From Lachnospiraceae bacterium (GTDB lineage Bacteria > Bacillota > Clostridia > Lachnospirales > Lachnospiraceae), in contig CAADYR010000164.1 in assembly GCA_900753305.1 (NCBI GenBank), positions 1-64,000 on the forward strand: a DNA stretch of 64,000 bases, written 5' to 3'. This document shows positions 54,648 to 63,428 of the stretch, one piece after another (the stretch's first letter is position 1; each line of letters opens with the position of its first letter). The notes beneath the pieces are model-generated. The model was not told where the DNA came from. It searched no databases and saw only the letters and a list, made by a program, of their open reading frames with translations. The position numbers were made by a program, and so were the translations under genes.

Positions 54648-54833
54648 CCGTTTATCCTCCTATATTTCTATCAATCATACGTACTTATAAAGTTACATTC
54701 GTTTTCCACTATAATACTTTATGAAAGCAAAAGCAAGTACTCCTTTATTTTTAACAAAATTTTCATAAATTATTATAGCTTTGACCCGATTGTACAATAT
54801 TAAATACTTTACTCATTTTTTATATTCTGGTGC

Positions 54834-54862
54834 TTGTATTTTAGATACTTTTATATTAAAAT
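54834..54862 (+). promoter_or_regulatory. Promoter of the ferredoxin gene
   Basis: TTGTAT (54834-54839), a 17-base spacer and TAAAAT (54857-54862). A second, weaker TTGACC...TACTTT pair lies upstream from 54781. Confidence 0.5.
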
Positions 54863-54870
54863 ATAAGAAA

Positions 54871-54888
54871 TTGATAAGTATTTATCAA
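54871..54888 (+). promoter_or_regulatory. Palindrome near ferredoxin transcript start
   Basis: TTGATAA (54871-54877) and TTATCAA (54882-54888) form a perfect inverted repeat around four bases, at the predicted transcript start. It may be an operator or a 5' stem-loop. The half-site spacing differs from the FNR consensus. Confidence 0.45.
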
Positions 54889-54929
54889 TCGGCTGTGACT
54901 TTTTAATTGATATAAGGAGGTATTTTATT

Positions 54930-55100
54930 ATGGCATACAAGATTTCTGATGCTTGTGTTTGTTGTGGAGCTTGTGAAGCTCAGTGCCCAGTTGGAGCAAT
55001 CAGCATGGGTGATGGCAAATTCGAAATCGACGCTGATAAGTGCATCGATTGCGGTTCTTGCGCAGGTGCCTGTCCTACAGGTTCTATCGACCAGGCTTAA
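54930..55100 (+). CDS. 2[4Fe-4S] ferredoxin
   Basis: A 56-residue clostridial ferredoxin. Cluster motif I is Cys9-x2-Cys12-x2-Cys15-x3-Cys19-Pro, with an extra Cys11. Motif II is Cys38-x2-Cys41-x2-Cys44-x3-Cys48-Pro. Each motif's last Cys pairs with the other motif's first three to bind two clusters. It carries low-potential electrons, for example for pyruvate:ferredoxin oxidoreductase and hydrogenase. AAGGAGG (54914-54920) precedes ATG 54930. The gene is monocistronic with its own terminator. Confidence 0.97.
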   Translation: MAYKISDACVCCGACEAQCPVGAISMGDGKFEIDADKCIDCGSCAGACPTGSIDQA

Positions 55101-55128
55101 TTAAATAATTTCGTACATATTGTACGTA

Positions 55129-55164
55129 AAATGACCTTGGAGCATTTGTTCCAAGGTCATTTTT
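55129..55164. terminator. Terminator between ferredoxin and MerR-type genes
   Basis: TGACCTTGGA (55132-55141) pairs with TCCAAGGTCA (55150-55159), followed by a T run on the plus strand. It can serve both convergent genes. A small CGTACA/TGTACG hairpin precedes it. Confidence 0.9.
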
Positions 55165-55165
55165 A

Positions 55166-55924
55166 TTACTTTGCTTCTGCTTTTTTCCAGAATTTAAAAT
55201 CCTTTTTTACTGACTTTGTCTTTCCTCTATACTGGCCAAGGAGCTCGTCCACTTTCTTATAATGTTCTTCCTGAGCCTTTCTCTTCTCCTCCTCTCTGGC
55301 ATTTTCCCGTTCCTCTGCCAGTCTGAACTGATAATCCAGCTCTTTGCACATATCATCCCGAAGGTTTACAGACAGTGCATCCAACAACTTCTCATTACTC
55401 TGCTCTACTGCATCCTGGATCATTTTTTGCAATAAATATTGCATTCTGATATATTTTTCTTCCTTTTCTTTCTCATTTTCCAATAGTTTGGCACTTTCCT
55501 TCATCTTCAAGGCAATTTGTTGTTTTTCTGCGGGTGTAACCTTCTTCTCTCTTACTTCGATCATATGATTTTCCTTCCAATTAATTGTTTCTGCCGGTTT
55601 CAATGGAATAACTTTCATTTCCCCATTCCTGCTGATCTTAGTCAGTTGTTTCTGTGCAAAAGGATTCCCTGACTTCATATCCTCATCTGCCTCCCCACTC
55701 TCAGTATCCAACACCATCTTCACAGCCTTTAACTGCAGTCCCTGGTCTTTTAGTTTTTTGATCGCAATGAATTTATCAATGTCCTCCTGCGTGTATATCC
55801 TGTGTCCCTGCTCATTACGCTTGATCGGTAACTGCAGCTCCTCTTCCCAGTATCTTAATACATGTGATTCTACATGCACTTCTTTTGCAGCCTCATTAAT
55901 CAAATAATTCTTTTCTTTGACCAT
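55166..55924 (-). CDS. MerR-type DNA-binding protein with coiled coil
   Basis: A 252-residue protein. The N-terminal winged helix (about 5-72) reads NYLINEAAKEVHVESHVLRY then WEEELQLPIKRNEQGHRIYT, the MerR pattern. The rest is long charged helix (about 125-235, many Glu/Lys), likely a coiled coil for oligomerisation. The layout is like RacA-type chromosome-organising proteins or DUF3967-like regulators rather than a metal sensor; no ligand Cys is present. It lies after dnaB on the same strand. Confidence 0.75.
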   Translation of the reverse strand: MVKEKNYLINEAAKEVHVESHVLRYWEEELQLPIKRNEQGHRIYTQEDIDKFIAIKKLKDQGLQLKAVKMVLDTESGEADEDMKSGNPFAQKQLTKISRNGEMKVIPLKPAETINWKENHMIEVREKKVTPAEKQQIALKMKESAKLLENEKEKEEKYIRMQYLLQKMIQDAVEQSNEKLLDALSVNLRDDMCKELDYQFRLAEERENAREEEKRKAQEEHYKKVDELLGQYRGKTKSVKKDFKFWKKAEAK

Positions 55925-56050
55925 GGTCTTACCTCCTGTTTTATATCAACACATTAAAAATGCTTATGAACTTTTATATACAATGATTGGGATAAAAAAA
56001 GAGAATAAAGCTCCGTGCTTTACTCTCTTGTGTGTTTTACTCTTATTTAT

Positions 56051-57388
56051 CTACCGCGCCAAATTCGCAAATTGTGTATAATCAGGCAGCCAAGCCAGAT
56101 TTACAGTACCAATGGCACCATTTCTCTGTTTGGCAAGAATAATCTCTGCCACATTCTTCAATTCAGTATCTTTGTTATAATAATCATCACGGTATATGAA
56201 CATTACCACATCTGCATCCTGCTCAATCGCCCCTGATTCACGCAGGTCAGACAACATTGGTCTGTGGTCAGGTCTTTGTTCTACAGCTCGAGAAAGCTGC
56301 GATAATGCGATCACAGGGACATGTAACTCTCTTGCCAGAGCTTTCAGGGAACGTGATATATCTGAAATCTCCTGCTGTCTGGACTCTGTTTTGCCAGAAC
56401 CCGACATTAATTGCAGGTAGTCGATAATAATCATCTGAAGGTCATACTCCAATTTGAATTTACGGCATTTGGAACGCAGTTCACCAATACTGATACCCGG
56501 GGTATCATCTATCAAAAGCTTGGATTTACCAATAATATCCGCACTTTCAATCAGTCTTTCCCACTCATCATCTTTCATATTACCGGTTCTGATCGCCTGG
56601 GAATTTACTTTTGATTCCAGTGATAACAGACGGTTTACCAACTGTTCCTTTGACATTTCCAATGAAAAGATTGCAACTGCTTTGCCATCTTTAAATGCCA
56701 CATGTTGCGCAATATTCAGGACAAAAGCCGTCTTGCCCATAGAAGGTCTGGCCGCCACCAGAATCAGATCCGAAGGCTGAAATCCTGCTGTTTTATAATC
56801 CAGATCTATGAATCCGGAAGCAATACCTGTAACAGCTCCCTTCTGTTTGGAAGCCTCCTCTATCATATTCATGGCATTCATTACAACCTGTCTGATCGGC
56901 ACAAAATCTCCATTATTACGCTTTTGTGCAATATCAAAAACTTTTTTTTCTGTTTCTTCCAACAGAACTTCCAGTGTTTCTTTCTGGCTGTAACAATTAT
57001 TGGCAATTTCCTCATTTACCTTGATCAGTTTACGAAGAACCGATTTCTCAGCCACGATATTTGCATAATATTTAATATTCGCTGATGTCGGAACTGTCTC
57101 CATAATATCACGGATATATTCCAGACTGTAGATTTCAGGGGGAACCGCCTTTTCCTTTAATCTGTCCTGAAGTGTGATCAGATCCACCGGTTTTCCCTCA
57201 TCATTAAGCTCAACCATGGTATCAAACAGGATTCCATACTGTTTGCCGTAGAAATCATCACCATTGATCTGTTCACTGGCTATTGTTATGGCTTCTCTGT
57301 CCATTAGCATAGCACCAATGACCGACTGTTCTGCCTCAATGCTATGTGGCAATACACGCTTTAATATTGCCTCATCCATTTCTGCCAT
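56051..57388 (-). CDS. dnaB: Replicative DNA helicase
   Basis: A 445-residue DnaB helicase. The N-terminal domain (about 1-120) starts LPHSIEAEQSVIGAMLMD. The RecA-like motor has Walker A ARPSMGKTAFVLN (about 208), Walker B LQMIIIDYLQLM (about 310), and the sequence LKALARELHVPVIALSQLSR. No intein. It unwinds DNA ahead of the replisome as a hexamer. It follows rplI by 13 bases, in the conserved gdpP-rplI-dnaB order of Firmicutes. Confidence 0.98.
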   Translation of the reverse strand: MAEMDEAILKRVLPHSIEAEQSVIGAMLMDREAITIASEQINGDDFYGKQYGILFDTMVELNDEGKPVDLITLQDRLKEKAVPPEIYSLEYIRDIMETVPTSANIKYYANIVAEKSVLRKLIKVNEEIANNCYSQKETLEVLLEETEKKVFDIAQKRNNGDFVPIRQVVMNAMNMIEEASKQKGAVTGIASGFIDLDYKTAGFQPSDLILVAARPSMGKTAFVLNIAQHVAFKDGKAVAIFSLEMSKEQLVNRLLSLESKVNSQAIRTGNMKDDEWERLIESADIIGKSKLLIDDTPGISIGELRSKCRKFKLEYDLQMIIIDYLQLMSGSGKTESRQQEISDISRSLKALARELHVPVIALSQLSRAVEQRPDHRPMLSDLRESGAIEQDADVVMFIYRDDYYNKDTELKNVAEIILAKQRNGAIGTVNLAWLPDYTQFANLAR

Positions 57389-57401
57389 AGCAAGTCCTCC
57401 T

Positions 57402-57848
57402 TTATACGCTTTCTACTTTAACACGAAGCGTAGCAGTAACCTTGGGATGAAGCTTAACTGTTACTTCATATGTACCAATTGCCTTAATAGCATCCGGCAT
57501 CTGTAATTTCTTTTTATCAATTTCTTTACCGTATTGTTCCTTTACAGCAGTCACAATTTCCTTGGATGAAATAGAGCCAAAAGTCTTGCCGCCTTCTCCT
57601 GATTTCAGACCTACCTTAACCAGCATTTCCTCTATTTCTTTTGAGAAAGCTACAGCATCTTCATACTGTTCTTTTGCGATTTTGGCCTCATTTGCTTTCT
57701 GAAGCTTCAAATTGTTCATATTTGCACTGGTTGCTTCTACACCTAATTTTCTCGGGAGAATGAAATTTCTTGCGTAACCTTCACTTAATTCCACTGTATC
57801 TCCCTTTTTACCAACAGATTTTACATCCTGTAATAAGATAACCTTCAT
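57402..57848 (-). CDS. rplI: Ribosomal protein L9
   Basis: A 148-residue large-subunit protein: MKVILLQDVKSVGKKGDTVE at the start, followed by the RNFILPRKLG signature and a connecting helix and C-terminal domain with EKTFGSISSKEI-like sequence (GGKTFGSISSKEIV). Its start overlaps the gdpP stop in TAATG, so it is translationally coupled. Confidence 0.97.
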   Translation of the reverse strand: MKVILLQDVKSVGKKGDTVELSEGYARNFILPRKLGVEATSANMNNLKLQKANEAKIAKEQYEDAVAFSKEIEEMLVKVGLKSGEGGKTFGSISSKEIVTAVKEQYGKEIDKKKLQMPDAIKAIGTYEVTVKLHPKVTATLRVKVESV

Positions 57849-59890
57849 TATATTGCACCCTCTTGTAACATAGTATTAATTGTATCTTTGATAATTTCTA
57901 CTGCCTGCTGTGCATTGACATTTTCAAGTTGCGCGCCGGCAATATTCATATGACCTCCACCGCCTAAGCGTTCCATAATGATCTGCACATTTACTTCATC
58001 AATGGAACGTGCAGAGATATAAATTTTATTCTGATAGTCTGTGATAACGAAACTTGCCTTGATCCCATTAATATTTAACAGTTCATTGGAAGCCTGTGCC
58101 CCTACTACAGTCGGACTCTCCAGTCCCTCTGCCGGACATTTCGCTATTGCATAGGCATTTTTATAAATTTCTGCATTTCTGACAGCTTCTGCCTTCGCTT
58201 TATATTCTTTTGCATCATCTCTGAACATCTTACGGACTCTGGTGACGTCGGCACCACATCTTCGCAGAAAAGCTGCTGCCTCAAAGGTTCTTACACCTGT
58301 CTTCGCTGTAAAATTATTTGTATCAATAATAATTCCCGAATACATACAGTCTGCCTCGTTAGATCGAACCTTTACATTACCGCCTACATATTGCAGAACT
58401 TCCGCAACCATTTCGCAGGCACTGGATGCATACGGTTCTACATAAGAAAGCGTAGCATTCTCTATCACTTCGCTGCCCTGCCTGTGATGATCAAGTACCA
58501 CTACTGTCTTGCATTCTTTAATCAACTCCGGACATTCCGTAATGCTCGGTTTATTTACATCTACTACAGCAAGCACTGTATTATTGCCTGCCAGTTCAAG
58601 CGCCTGAGAACTGTTAATGATAAAGTCATCACCGTAAACATTTTTATCCTTGAACAGATCCAGTAACGGCTTAACCGATGCAATGGACTCATTGATAACA
58701 ATATGCGCTTTCTTATCCATTGCACGTGCTATACAACTGATACCGACTGCGGAACCGATCGCATCCGCATCCGGCAAACGATGTCCCATGATCAGTACTC
58801 TGTCCTTCGTCGCAATGATCTCCTGTAACGCCTGGGCCTTTACACGGGCCTTTACACGGGTATTCTTCTCTACCTGCTGGCTCTTGCCTCCGTAATATAC
58901 AATAGACTGTGGCGTCTTTATGACCGCCTGATCTCCACCACGTCCCAGCGCCAGATCGATTGCCGTACGTGCATATTCACAATTCTGCGAATACGTCTGT
59001 GAATCCAGTCCCATACCAATGCTTGCCGTAACTGCCATTTCATTTCCAATGTTAACAGTCTTGATCTCTTCCAGAATATCAAATCTGGCTTCCTTCATTG
59101 CAAGCAATGCTTCTTTACGAATGATCACAAGATATTTATCCTTTTCCAGCTTCCGCACGATACCATCCAGTGAAGCAAAATACTTATTGACTTTACGATC
59201 GATCAATGCGATCAGCAGGGAACGACGCACATCTTCAACACTCTCAAGTGCCTCATCATAATTATCAAGATAAATAAATCCAACTACCAGACTCTGGGAA
59301 TCAATCTGGCGAAGCGCGGTCTTTAATGCTGTTTCATCAAAGAAATATGCAGCGATCAAATATCCGTTATAATCATCATTTTCAAGGACATCGCTGTTGT
59401 CCAGCACTTCCTGCACAGATATTTTTTTCATCTTAAGAGTATATTCTTTGTCCTCAAAAGCCAGTTCAAACTCTACAGATTCATCAAATTTCAGCTTGTC
59501 CTTGGTTATACTTGGGAAAAGAGCAGTAATAGACTTACGATATCCCTTCTCCTTATGTACGATCTGTTCAAATGCTAAATTCGTCCATATGATCCTGCCA
59601 CTCTCATCCATTAATACATGAGGCAATTCCAAATCCCGCAGGAGCTTGCGCTGTATCTGCCCATACTGTGTTGCAAAGCTAATGAACTCATTCATAATGA
59701 TCGGTTTATTATAATATAACAATATGATCATTACGATAAAATAAACGACTAAAAAGGCGCTGACAATAATACCGGCCCCTACGTCAAGAAAATATATTCC
59801 TATATTTACTCCAGCCAAAACAGCTCCTAAAACCAGCGCTGCTTCCAGATAGGCTTTCAGACGTCCTTTCAGTCTAATTCTCTGTTTCAT
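57848..59890 (-). CDS. gdpP: c-di-AMP phosphodiesterase (GdpP/DHH)
   Basis: A 680-residue membrane enzyme. Two spans lie near 12-60, then a PAS-like domain (about 80-180), a degenerate GGDEF domain (about 185-325, ending LGRGGDQAVI), and a DHH-DHHA1 phosphodiesterase. Motif I is MGHRLPDADAIGS (about 365) and the DHH triad is VVLDHHRQGS (about 445). The C-terminal glycine-rich GGGGHMNIAGAQ is intact. It degrades c-di-AMP, a regulator of potassium, osmolytes and wall. ATG 59890 follows AGAGG; the frame opens 17 codons earlier. Confidence 0.95.
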   Translation of the reverse strand: MKQRIRLKGRLKAYLEAALVLGAVLAGVNIGIYFLDVGAGIIVSAFLVVYFIVMIILLYYNKPIIMNEFISFATQYGQIQRKLLRDLELPHVLMDESGRIIWTNLAFEQIVHKEKGYRKSITALFPSITKDKLKFDESVEFELAFEDKEYTLKMKKISVQEVLDNSDVLENDDYNGYLIAAYFFDETALKTALRQIDSQSLVVGFIYLDNYDEALESVEDVRRSLLIALIDRKVNKYFASLDGIVRKLEKDKYLVIIRKEALLAMKEARFDILEEIKTVNIGNEMAVTASIGMGLDSQTYSQNCEYARTAIDLALGRGGDQAVIKTPQSIVYYGGKSQQVEKNTRVKARVKAQALQEIIATKDRVLIMGHRLPDADAIGSAVGISCIARAMDKKAHIVINESIASVKPLLDLFKDKNVYGDDFIINSSQALELAGNNTVLAVVDVNKPSITECPELIKECKTVVVLDHHRQGSEVIENATLSYVEPYASSACEMVAEVLQYVGGNVKVRSNEADCMYSGIIIDTNNFTAKTGVRTFEAAAFLRRCGADVTRVRKMFRDDAKEYKAKAEAVRNAEIYKNAYAIAKCPAEGLESPTVVGAQASNELLNINGIKASFVITDYQNKIYISARSIDEVNVQIIMERLGGGGHMNIAGAQLENVNAQQAVEIIKDTINTMLQEGAI

Positions 59891-59997
59891 GCACAATACC
59901 TCTTTAGACTGCTCAATAGTTGTTAATAAATATACAATCACGTATATTCAGTATACCATTAATTGCCGTAAAGTGCCATAGCATATTTTGTCACTTA

Positions 59998-61239
59998 CTA
60001 AGAGAAATCCGCATAAACATAAATAATCTGTTTTAAAATTTCGACAATCTGATTCATATCTTCTATGCAGGCAAATTCATTTCTTCCATGATGCCCCTCG
60101 GAACCAGTACACAGATTTGGGCATAACAGGCCTTCATAAGACAACCTTGCACCATCTGTACCCCCTCTGATCGGAGATACTTTGGGAGTAACACCCGCTT
60201 TCAGCATTGCCTCTTTAAGATTATCCACAACATGCATTTCTTTTTCTATCATTTCTTTCATATTGTGATAGGAATCTTTTACTTCCACCGTAAAACGCTC
60301 TTCACCATATATTTTATTTAATCTTGCTGCTGTTTCTTTAAAGAACTCTTTCCTCTTTTCAAAAGTTTTTCTGTCATGGTCACGGATGATAAAATCAACG
60401 GTTGCATCTTCTACTGTGCCCTTAATATCTGTCACATGATAGAATCCTTCATAACCTTCCGTGCACTCAGGGCACTCTCTGTCAGGCAACATGGAAATAA
60501 ATTCATATGCAAGTTTGATCGCATTTTTCATAATGTTCTTTGCACTGCCCGGATGAACGCTCTTACCCTGTACGTGCAGTCTGCCTGATGCGGCATGAAA
60601 GCACTCATAACTCATATCACCAAGCTCGCCACCATCTACAGTGTAAGCATAATCGGCACCAAATCCCTTGATATCAAAATATTCTACACCATTTCCTACT
60701 TCTTCATCCGGTGTAAAACCGATGCATATCTTGCCATGCTTCACTTCCGGATGTGTCAGGAAATACTCAGCCGTTGTCATGATTTCTGCTACACCAGCTT
60801 TGTCATCACCGCCCAGAAGCGTTGTACCATCTGTTACAATAACAGATTTTCCCTTGCAGTCCTTAAGCATGGGGAAATCAGCAACTTTGGTAACAATGTG
60901 CTTTTCTTCATTCAGAACAATATCTTCTCCATCATAATTTTCAATAATCCGTGGTTTTACATTTGCTCCGCTTACCGCATCTGATGTATCCATATGCGCA
61001 ATAAATCCAATTGCAGGCACTTCCTTATCCATGTTAGATGGAATAACAGCGTATACATAGCTGTGTTCCTCATCATACCGAACCTGACTTGCACCCATAT
61101 CTTTCAATTCCTGATACAGAAGTTTCGCCAGATCACGCTGTTTCTCTGTAGAAGGCACCTTATCTGCCAGTTCTTCTCTTGACTGTGTATCAATTTTTAC
61201 ATATTTAATAAATTTCTCTGCTACTACCGGTAACTCCAT
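59998..61239 (-). CDS. pepT: Peptidase T (tripeptide aminopeptidase)
   Basis: A 413-residue M20 zinc peptidase that removes N-terminal residues from tripeptides. Metal-site motifs are GFIAHMDTSDA (about 85), GTTLLGGDDKAGVA (about 142), TPDEEVGNG with the catalytic Glu (about 178), and the C-terminal GSEGHHGRNEFA. ATG 61239 is chosen because PepT normally begins a few residues before FIKYVKIDTQS and because the longer frame (from 61308) overlaps the rpsR terminator. It is functionally connected to peptide uptake by Opp. Confidence 0.95.
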   Translation of the reverse strand: MELPVVAEKFIKYVKIDTQSREELADKVPSTEKQRDLAKLLYQELKDMGASQVRYDEEHSYVYAVIPSNMDKEVPAIGFIAHMDTSDAVSGANVKPRIIENYDGEDIVLNEEKHIVTKVADFPMLKDCKGKSVIVTDGTTLLGGDDKAGVAEIMTTAEYFLTHPEVKHGKICIGFTPDEEVGNGVEYFDIKGFGADYAYTVDGGELGDMSYECFHAASGRLHVQGKSVHPGSAKNIMKNAIKLAYEFISMLPDRECPECTEGYEGFYHVTDIKGTVEDATVDFIIRDHDRKTFEKRKEFFKETAARLNKIYGEERFTVEVKDSYHNMKEMIEKEMHVVDNLKEAMLKAGVTPKVSPIRGGTDGARLSYEGLLCPNLCTGSEGHHGRNEFACIEDMNQIVEILKQIIYVYADFS

Positions 61240-61272
61240 TTTCAATCCATCCTCTCCATCTTCTAAATTTAA

Positions 61273-61301
61273 AAAGCCGCCACTACATGATGTAATGGCG
61301 G
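61273..61301 (-). terminator. Terminator of the rpsF-ssb-rpsR operon
   Basis: Minus-strand CCGCCATTAC-ATCAT-GTAGTGGCGG stem followed by CTTTTT, 13 bases after the rpsR stop. One G-T pair in the stem. Confidence 0.85.
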
Positions 61302-61313
61302 TCTTCACCCAAA

Positions 61314-61577
61314 TTAATCGATTGTGTAAGGCATTAAAGCGATATGACGTGCACGCTTGATAGCTACAGTCAATGCTCTCTGATGCTTTGCGCAGTTGCC
61401 TGTGATTCTTCTGGGAAGAATCTTACCTCTTTCGGATACGTATCTCTTTAACTTAGCTGTATCTTTGTAATCAATTACATTGTCCTTGCCACAAAAAACA
61501 CAAACCTTTTTTCTTCTACGGATTCCGCCTCTTCTCTTCATAGGAGAATCAGCCTTTTCTGTCTTATTAAAAGCCAT
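61314..61577 (-). CDS. rpsR: Ribosomal protein S18, C+ type
   Basis: An 87-residue small-subunit protein: RGGIRRRKKVCVFCGKD at the front and YVSERGKILPRRITGNCAKH then QRALTVAIKRARHIALMPY at the end. The two Cys of VCVFC plus GNC and His of KHQ form a potential zinc site, absent in the C- paralogues. It is last in the rpsF-ssb-rpsR operon. Confidence 0.97.
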   Translation of the reverse strand: MAFNKTEKADSPMKRRGGIRRRKKVCVFCGKDNVIDYKDTAKLKRYVSERGKILPRRITGNCAKHQRALTVAIKRARHIALMPYTID

Positions 61578-61618
61578 TGTGAAAAGCCTCCTTATCTAAT
61601 TTTTTTAAAATCGGACTA

Positions 61619-62074
61619 TTAGTTAAACGGTAATTCTTCGTCAATGCCGTCCGGGATGTTCATAAAACCGTCACCTGCTGCTGGAGCGGGAGCACTGTTA
61701 TTACCACCGGTAAATCCACCGCCATTGTATCCGCCATCATTGTTTGCAGATGCATTCTTGCTCTCAGCAAATTCAATCTCATCAACCATAACACGGACAC
61801 TGTATACCATCTGTCCGTCCTTATTGGTATAATTATCATTCTGAATTCTTCCACTGGTCAGAATCTTAACGCCCTTACGCAGGTAGCGTTCAATAAATTC
61901 TGCCTGTTTACCAAATGCAGTACAGTTAAAGAAATCCGCATCCGGTTCACCCTCACGCTTAAATCTCCTGTCTACTGCGATGGAGAAACGTGCGACTGCC
62001 GTAGGATTGGCTCCCTGTGAATATCTCACTTCCGGATCTCTTGTTAAACGTCCCATAAGAATTACTTTATTCAT
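61619..62074 (-). CDS. ssb: Single-stranded DNA-binding protein
   Basis: A 151-residue SSB. The OB fold (about 1-108) begins MNKVILMGRLTRDPEVRYSQ and continues with VARFSIAVDRRF and FNCTAFGKQAEFIERYL. A Gly/Asn-rich linker and the acidic tip DGIDEELPFN follow; the terminal DELPF-like end binds partner proteins. It sits between rpsF and rpsR as in most Firmicutes. Confidence 0.98.
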   Translation of the reverse strand: MNKVILMGRLTRDPEVRYSQGANPTAVARFSIAVDRRFKREGEPDADFFNCTAFGKQAEFIERYLRKGVKILTSGRIQNDNYTNKDGQMVYSVRVMVDEIEFAESKNASANNDGGYNGGGFTGGNNSAPAPAAGDGFMNIPDGIDEELPFN

Positions 62075-62095
62075 TGTTTATTTCTCGCTTTCTAT

Positions 62096-62386
62096 CTATG
62101 CCTCGTCCTGTTTTACGCACAAATATCTAACAACGTTCTCAATGATACGAATTCTTGATTCAACTTCAGCGGGAACTGTTGAAGCTCCTTCGAACTGAAT
62201 GAAGTAGTAGAATGCTTCTCTCATCTTCTGAACTTCGTAAGCAAGTCTCTTCTTGCCCCACTCATCAACGTTGGTAATGTTACCACCATTTGTTGTAATG
62301 ATGTCTTTTACCTTCTCGATGACCGCTGCTCTCTCGTCGTTTTCAATCTTAGCGCTAACAACAACGGCTAATTCATATTTGTTCAT
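62096..62386 (-). CDS. rpsF: Ribosomal protein S6
   Basis: A 96-residue small-subunit protein that pairs with S18. Signatures are NKYELAVVVSAKIEND and GKKRLAYEVQKMREAFYYFI. AGGAGG precedes the ATG. It is the first gene of the operon, driven by the promoter at 62458-62486. Confidence 0.97.
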   Translation of the reverse strand: MNKYELAVVVSAKIENDERAAVIEKVKDIITTNGGNITNVDEWGKKRLAYEVQKMREAFYYFIQFEGASTVPAEVESRIRIIENVVRYLCVKQDEA

Positions 62387-62457
62387 CTTGTTACCTCCTT
62401 TTGGTCTCTGGCCTCTTCCTTATGAAGAAGCAAGGATTTTATATATCACAGAGGTTT

Positions 62458-62486
62458 ATGATATCATACTCCCTAAGGATTTTCAA
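62458..62486 (-). promoter_or_regulatory. Promoter of rpsF-ssb-rpsR
   Basis: Minus-strand TTGAAA (62486-62481), a 17-base spacer and TATCAT (62463-62458). It overlaps the 3' end of the DUF951 gene. The transcript would have a leader of about 65 bases. Confidence 0.65.
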
Positions 62487-62682
62487 CTTTTTTTTGCAAA
62501 TCTTTTGTATTTTTTTCAACTAATCTGCGTGCTATCATGATCTGATGACCACATCCCATACATTTTAGTCTGAAATCTGCGCCCACACGCAGAATTTCCC
62601 ACTCATTGCTGCCACACGGATGCTGTTTCTTCAGTTTTACAATATCACCAACTTCGTAATTCATCTGTATCATACCTTTCAT
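62473..62682 (-). CDS. DUF951 protein
   Basis: A small (63-69 residue) protein conserved in Firmicutes. The core YEVGDIVKLKKQHPCGSNEW then EILRVGADFRLKCMGCGHQI has two Cys (CMGC) and a further Cys of PCGS that may bind zinc. The start is uncertain: ATG 62682 (AGGA upstream) gives 69 residues, ATG 62664 (AAAGG upstream, ten bases) gives 63; both are in frame. It follows the sirtuin gene after eight bases. The function is unknown; translation or RNA binding is a guess. Confidence 0.85.
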   Translation of the reverse strand: MKGMIQMNYEVGDIVKLKKQHPCGSNEWEILRVGADFRLKCMGCGHQIMIARRLVEKNTKDLQKKVENP

Positions 62683-62689
62683 TTCATTC

Positions 62690-63415
62690 CTATTCTACAG
62701 GTCTGATCTGTGCAAATACCTTGCCGATGCTCTCTGTGATCACCAGATCAGCCATACTGTTCCTTGCTGCAGGGGTCTTATTGATCAGTACCAGTTTATG
62801 TCCCTGATAATAATCTATCAGTCCTGCTGCCGGATAAACTGCCAGTGAAGTACCTCCTATGATCAGCATATCCGCCTCGCTGATCACTCTGACAGCTTCT
62901 GAAAGCACATCCTGATCCAACCCTTCCTCATACAGAACAACATCCGGTTTGATCCTGCCACCACATTCACAGTATGGAACGCCTTTTGCTTCTTTTACAG
63001 CTTCGATTCCATAGAACTTATGACATTTCTCACAATAATTTCTCAATGTGCTTCCATGAAGTTCCAGAACTTTCTTACTGCCTGCCGCCTGATGAAGTCC
63101 ATCAATGTTCTGTGTTACTACGGCTTTTAATTTTCCTTCTTTTTCAAGCTGTGCCAGTGCCTTGTGCGCCGCATTTGGTTTTGCATCCGTACAGATCAGC
63201 TTCTCTTTATAGAATCGGAAGAACTCTTCCGGTTTCCTCATATAAAAAGTATGACTCAGTATTGTTTCCGGCGGATAATCATATTTTTGATGATATAATC
63301 CATCTACACTGCGGAAATCAGGAATACCACTCTCCGTAGATACACCGGCTCCTCCAAAGAATACAATATTGTCACTGTCTTCAATCATTTGCCCCAGTCG
63401 TTCTACATCTGTCAT
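62690..63415 (-). CDS. NAD-dependent protein deacylase (Sir2)
   Basis: A 241-residue sirtuin. The NAD site is GAGVSTESGIPDFRS (about 22), followed by VTQNIDGLHQAAG (about 100) and the catalytic His of LELHGS (about 119). Zinc ligands are YCEKC and YCECGG, and the C-terminal GGTSLAVYPAAGLIDY is typical. It removes acetyl groups from lysines using NAD. ATG 63415 follows AGGAGG. It shares a transcript with DUF951. Confidence 0.95.
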   Translation of the reverse strand: MTDVERLGQMIEDSDNIVFFGGAGVSTESGIPDFRSVDGLYHQKYDYPPETILSHTFYMRKPEEFFRFYKEKLICTDAKPNAAHKALAQLEKEGKLKAVVTQNIDGLHQAAGSKKVLELHGSTLRNYCEKCHKFYGIEAVKEAKGVPYCECGGRIKPDVVLYEEGLDQDVLSEAVRVISEADMLIIGGTSLAVYPAAGLIDYYQGHKLVLINKTPAARNSMADLVITESIGKVFAQIRPVE

Positions 63416-63428
63416 TACTGTCAGCCTC

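Noticed and set aside
54871..54888. FNR-type box at the ferredoxin promoter
   Set aside because: Half-sites TTGAT and ATCAA are present but separated by eight bases and not the four of the FNR consensus.
62387..62457. S6:S18-binding leader motif before rpsF
   Set aside because: The leader is about the right length, but I could not identify the conserved loop of the known motif, so no call was made.
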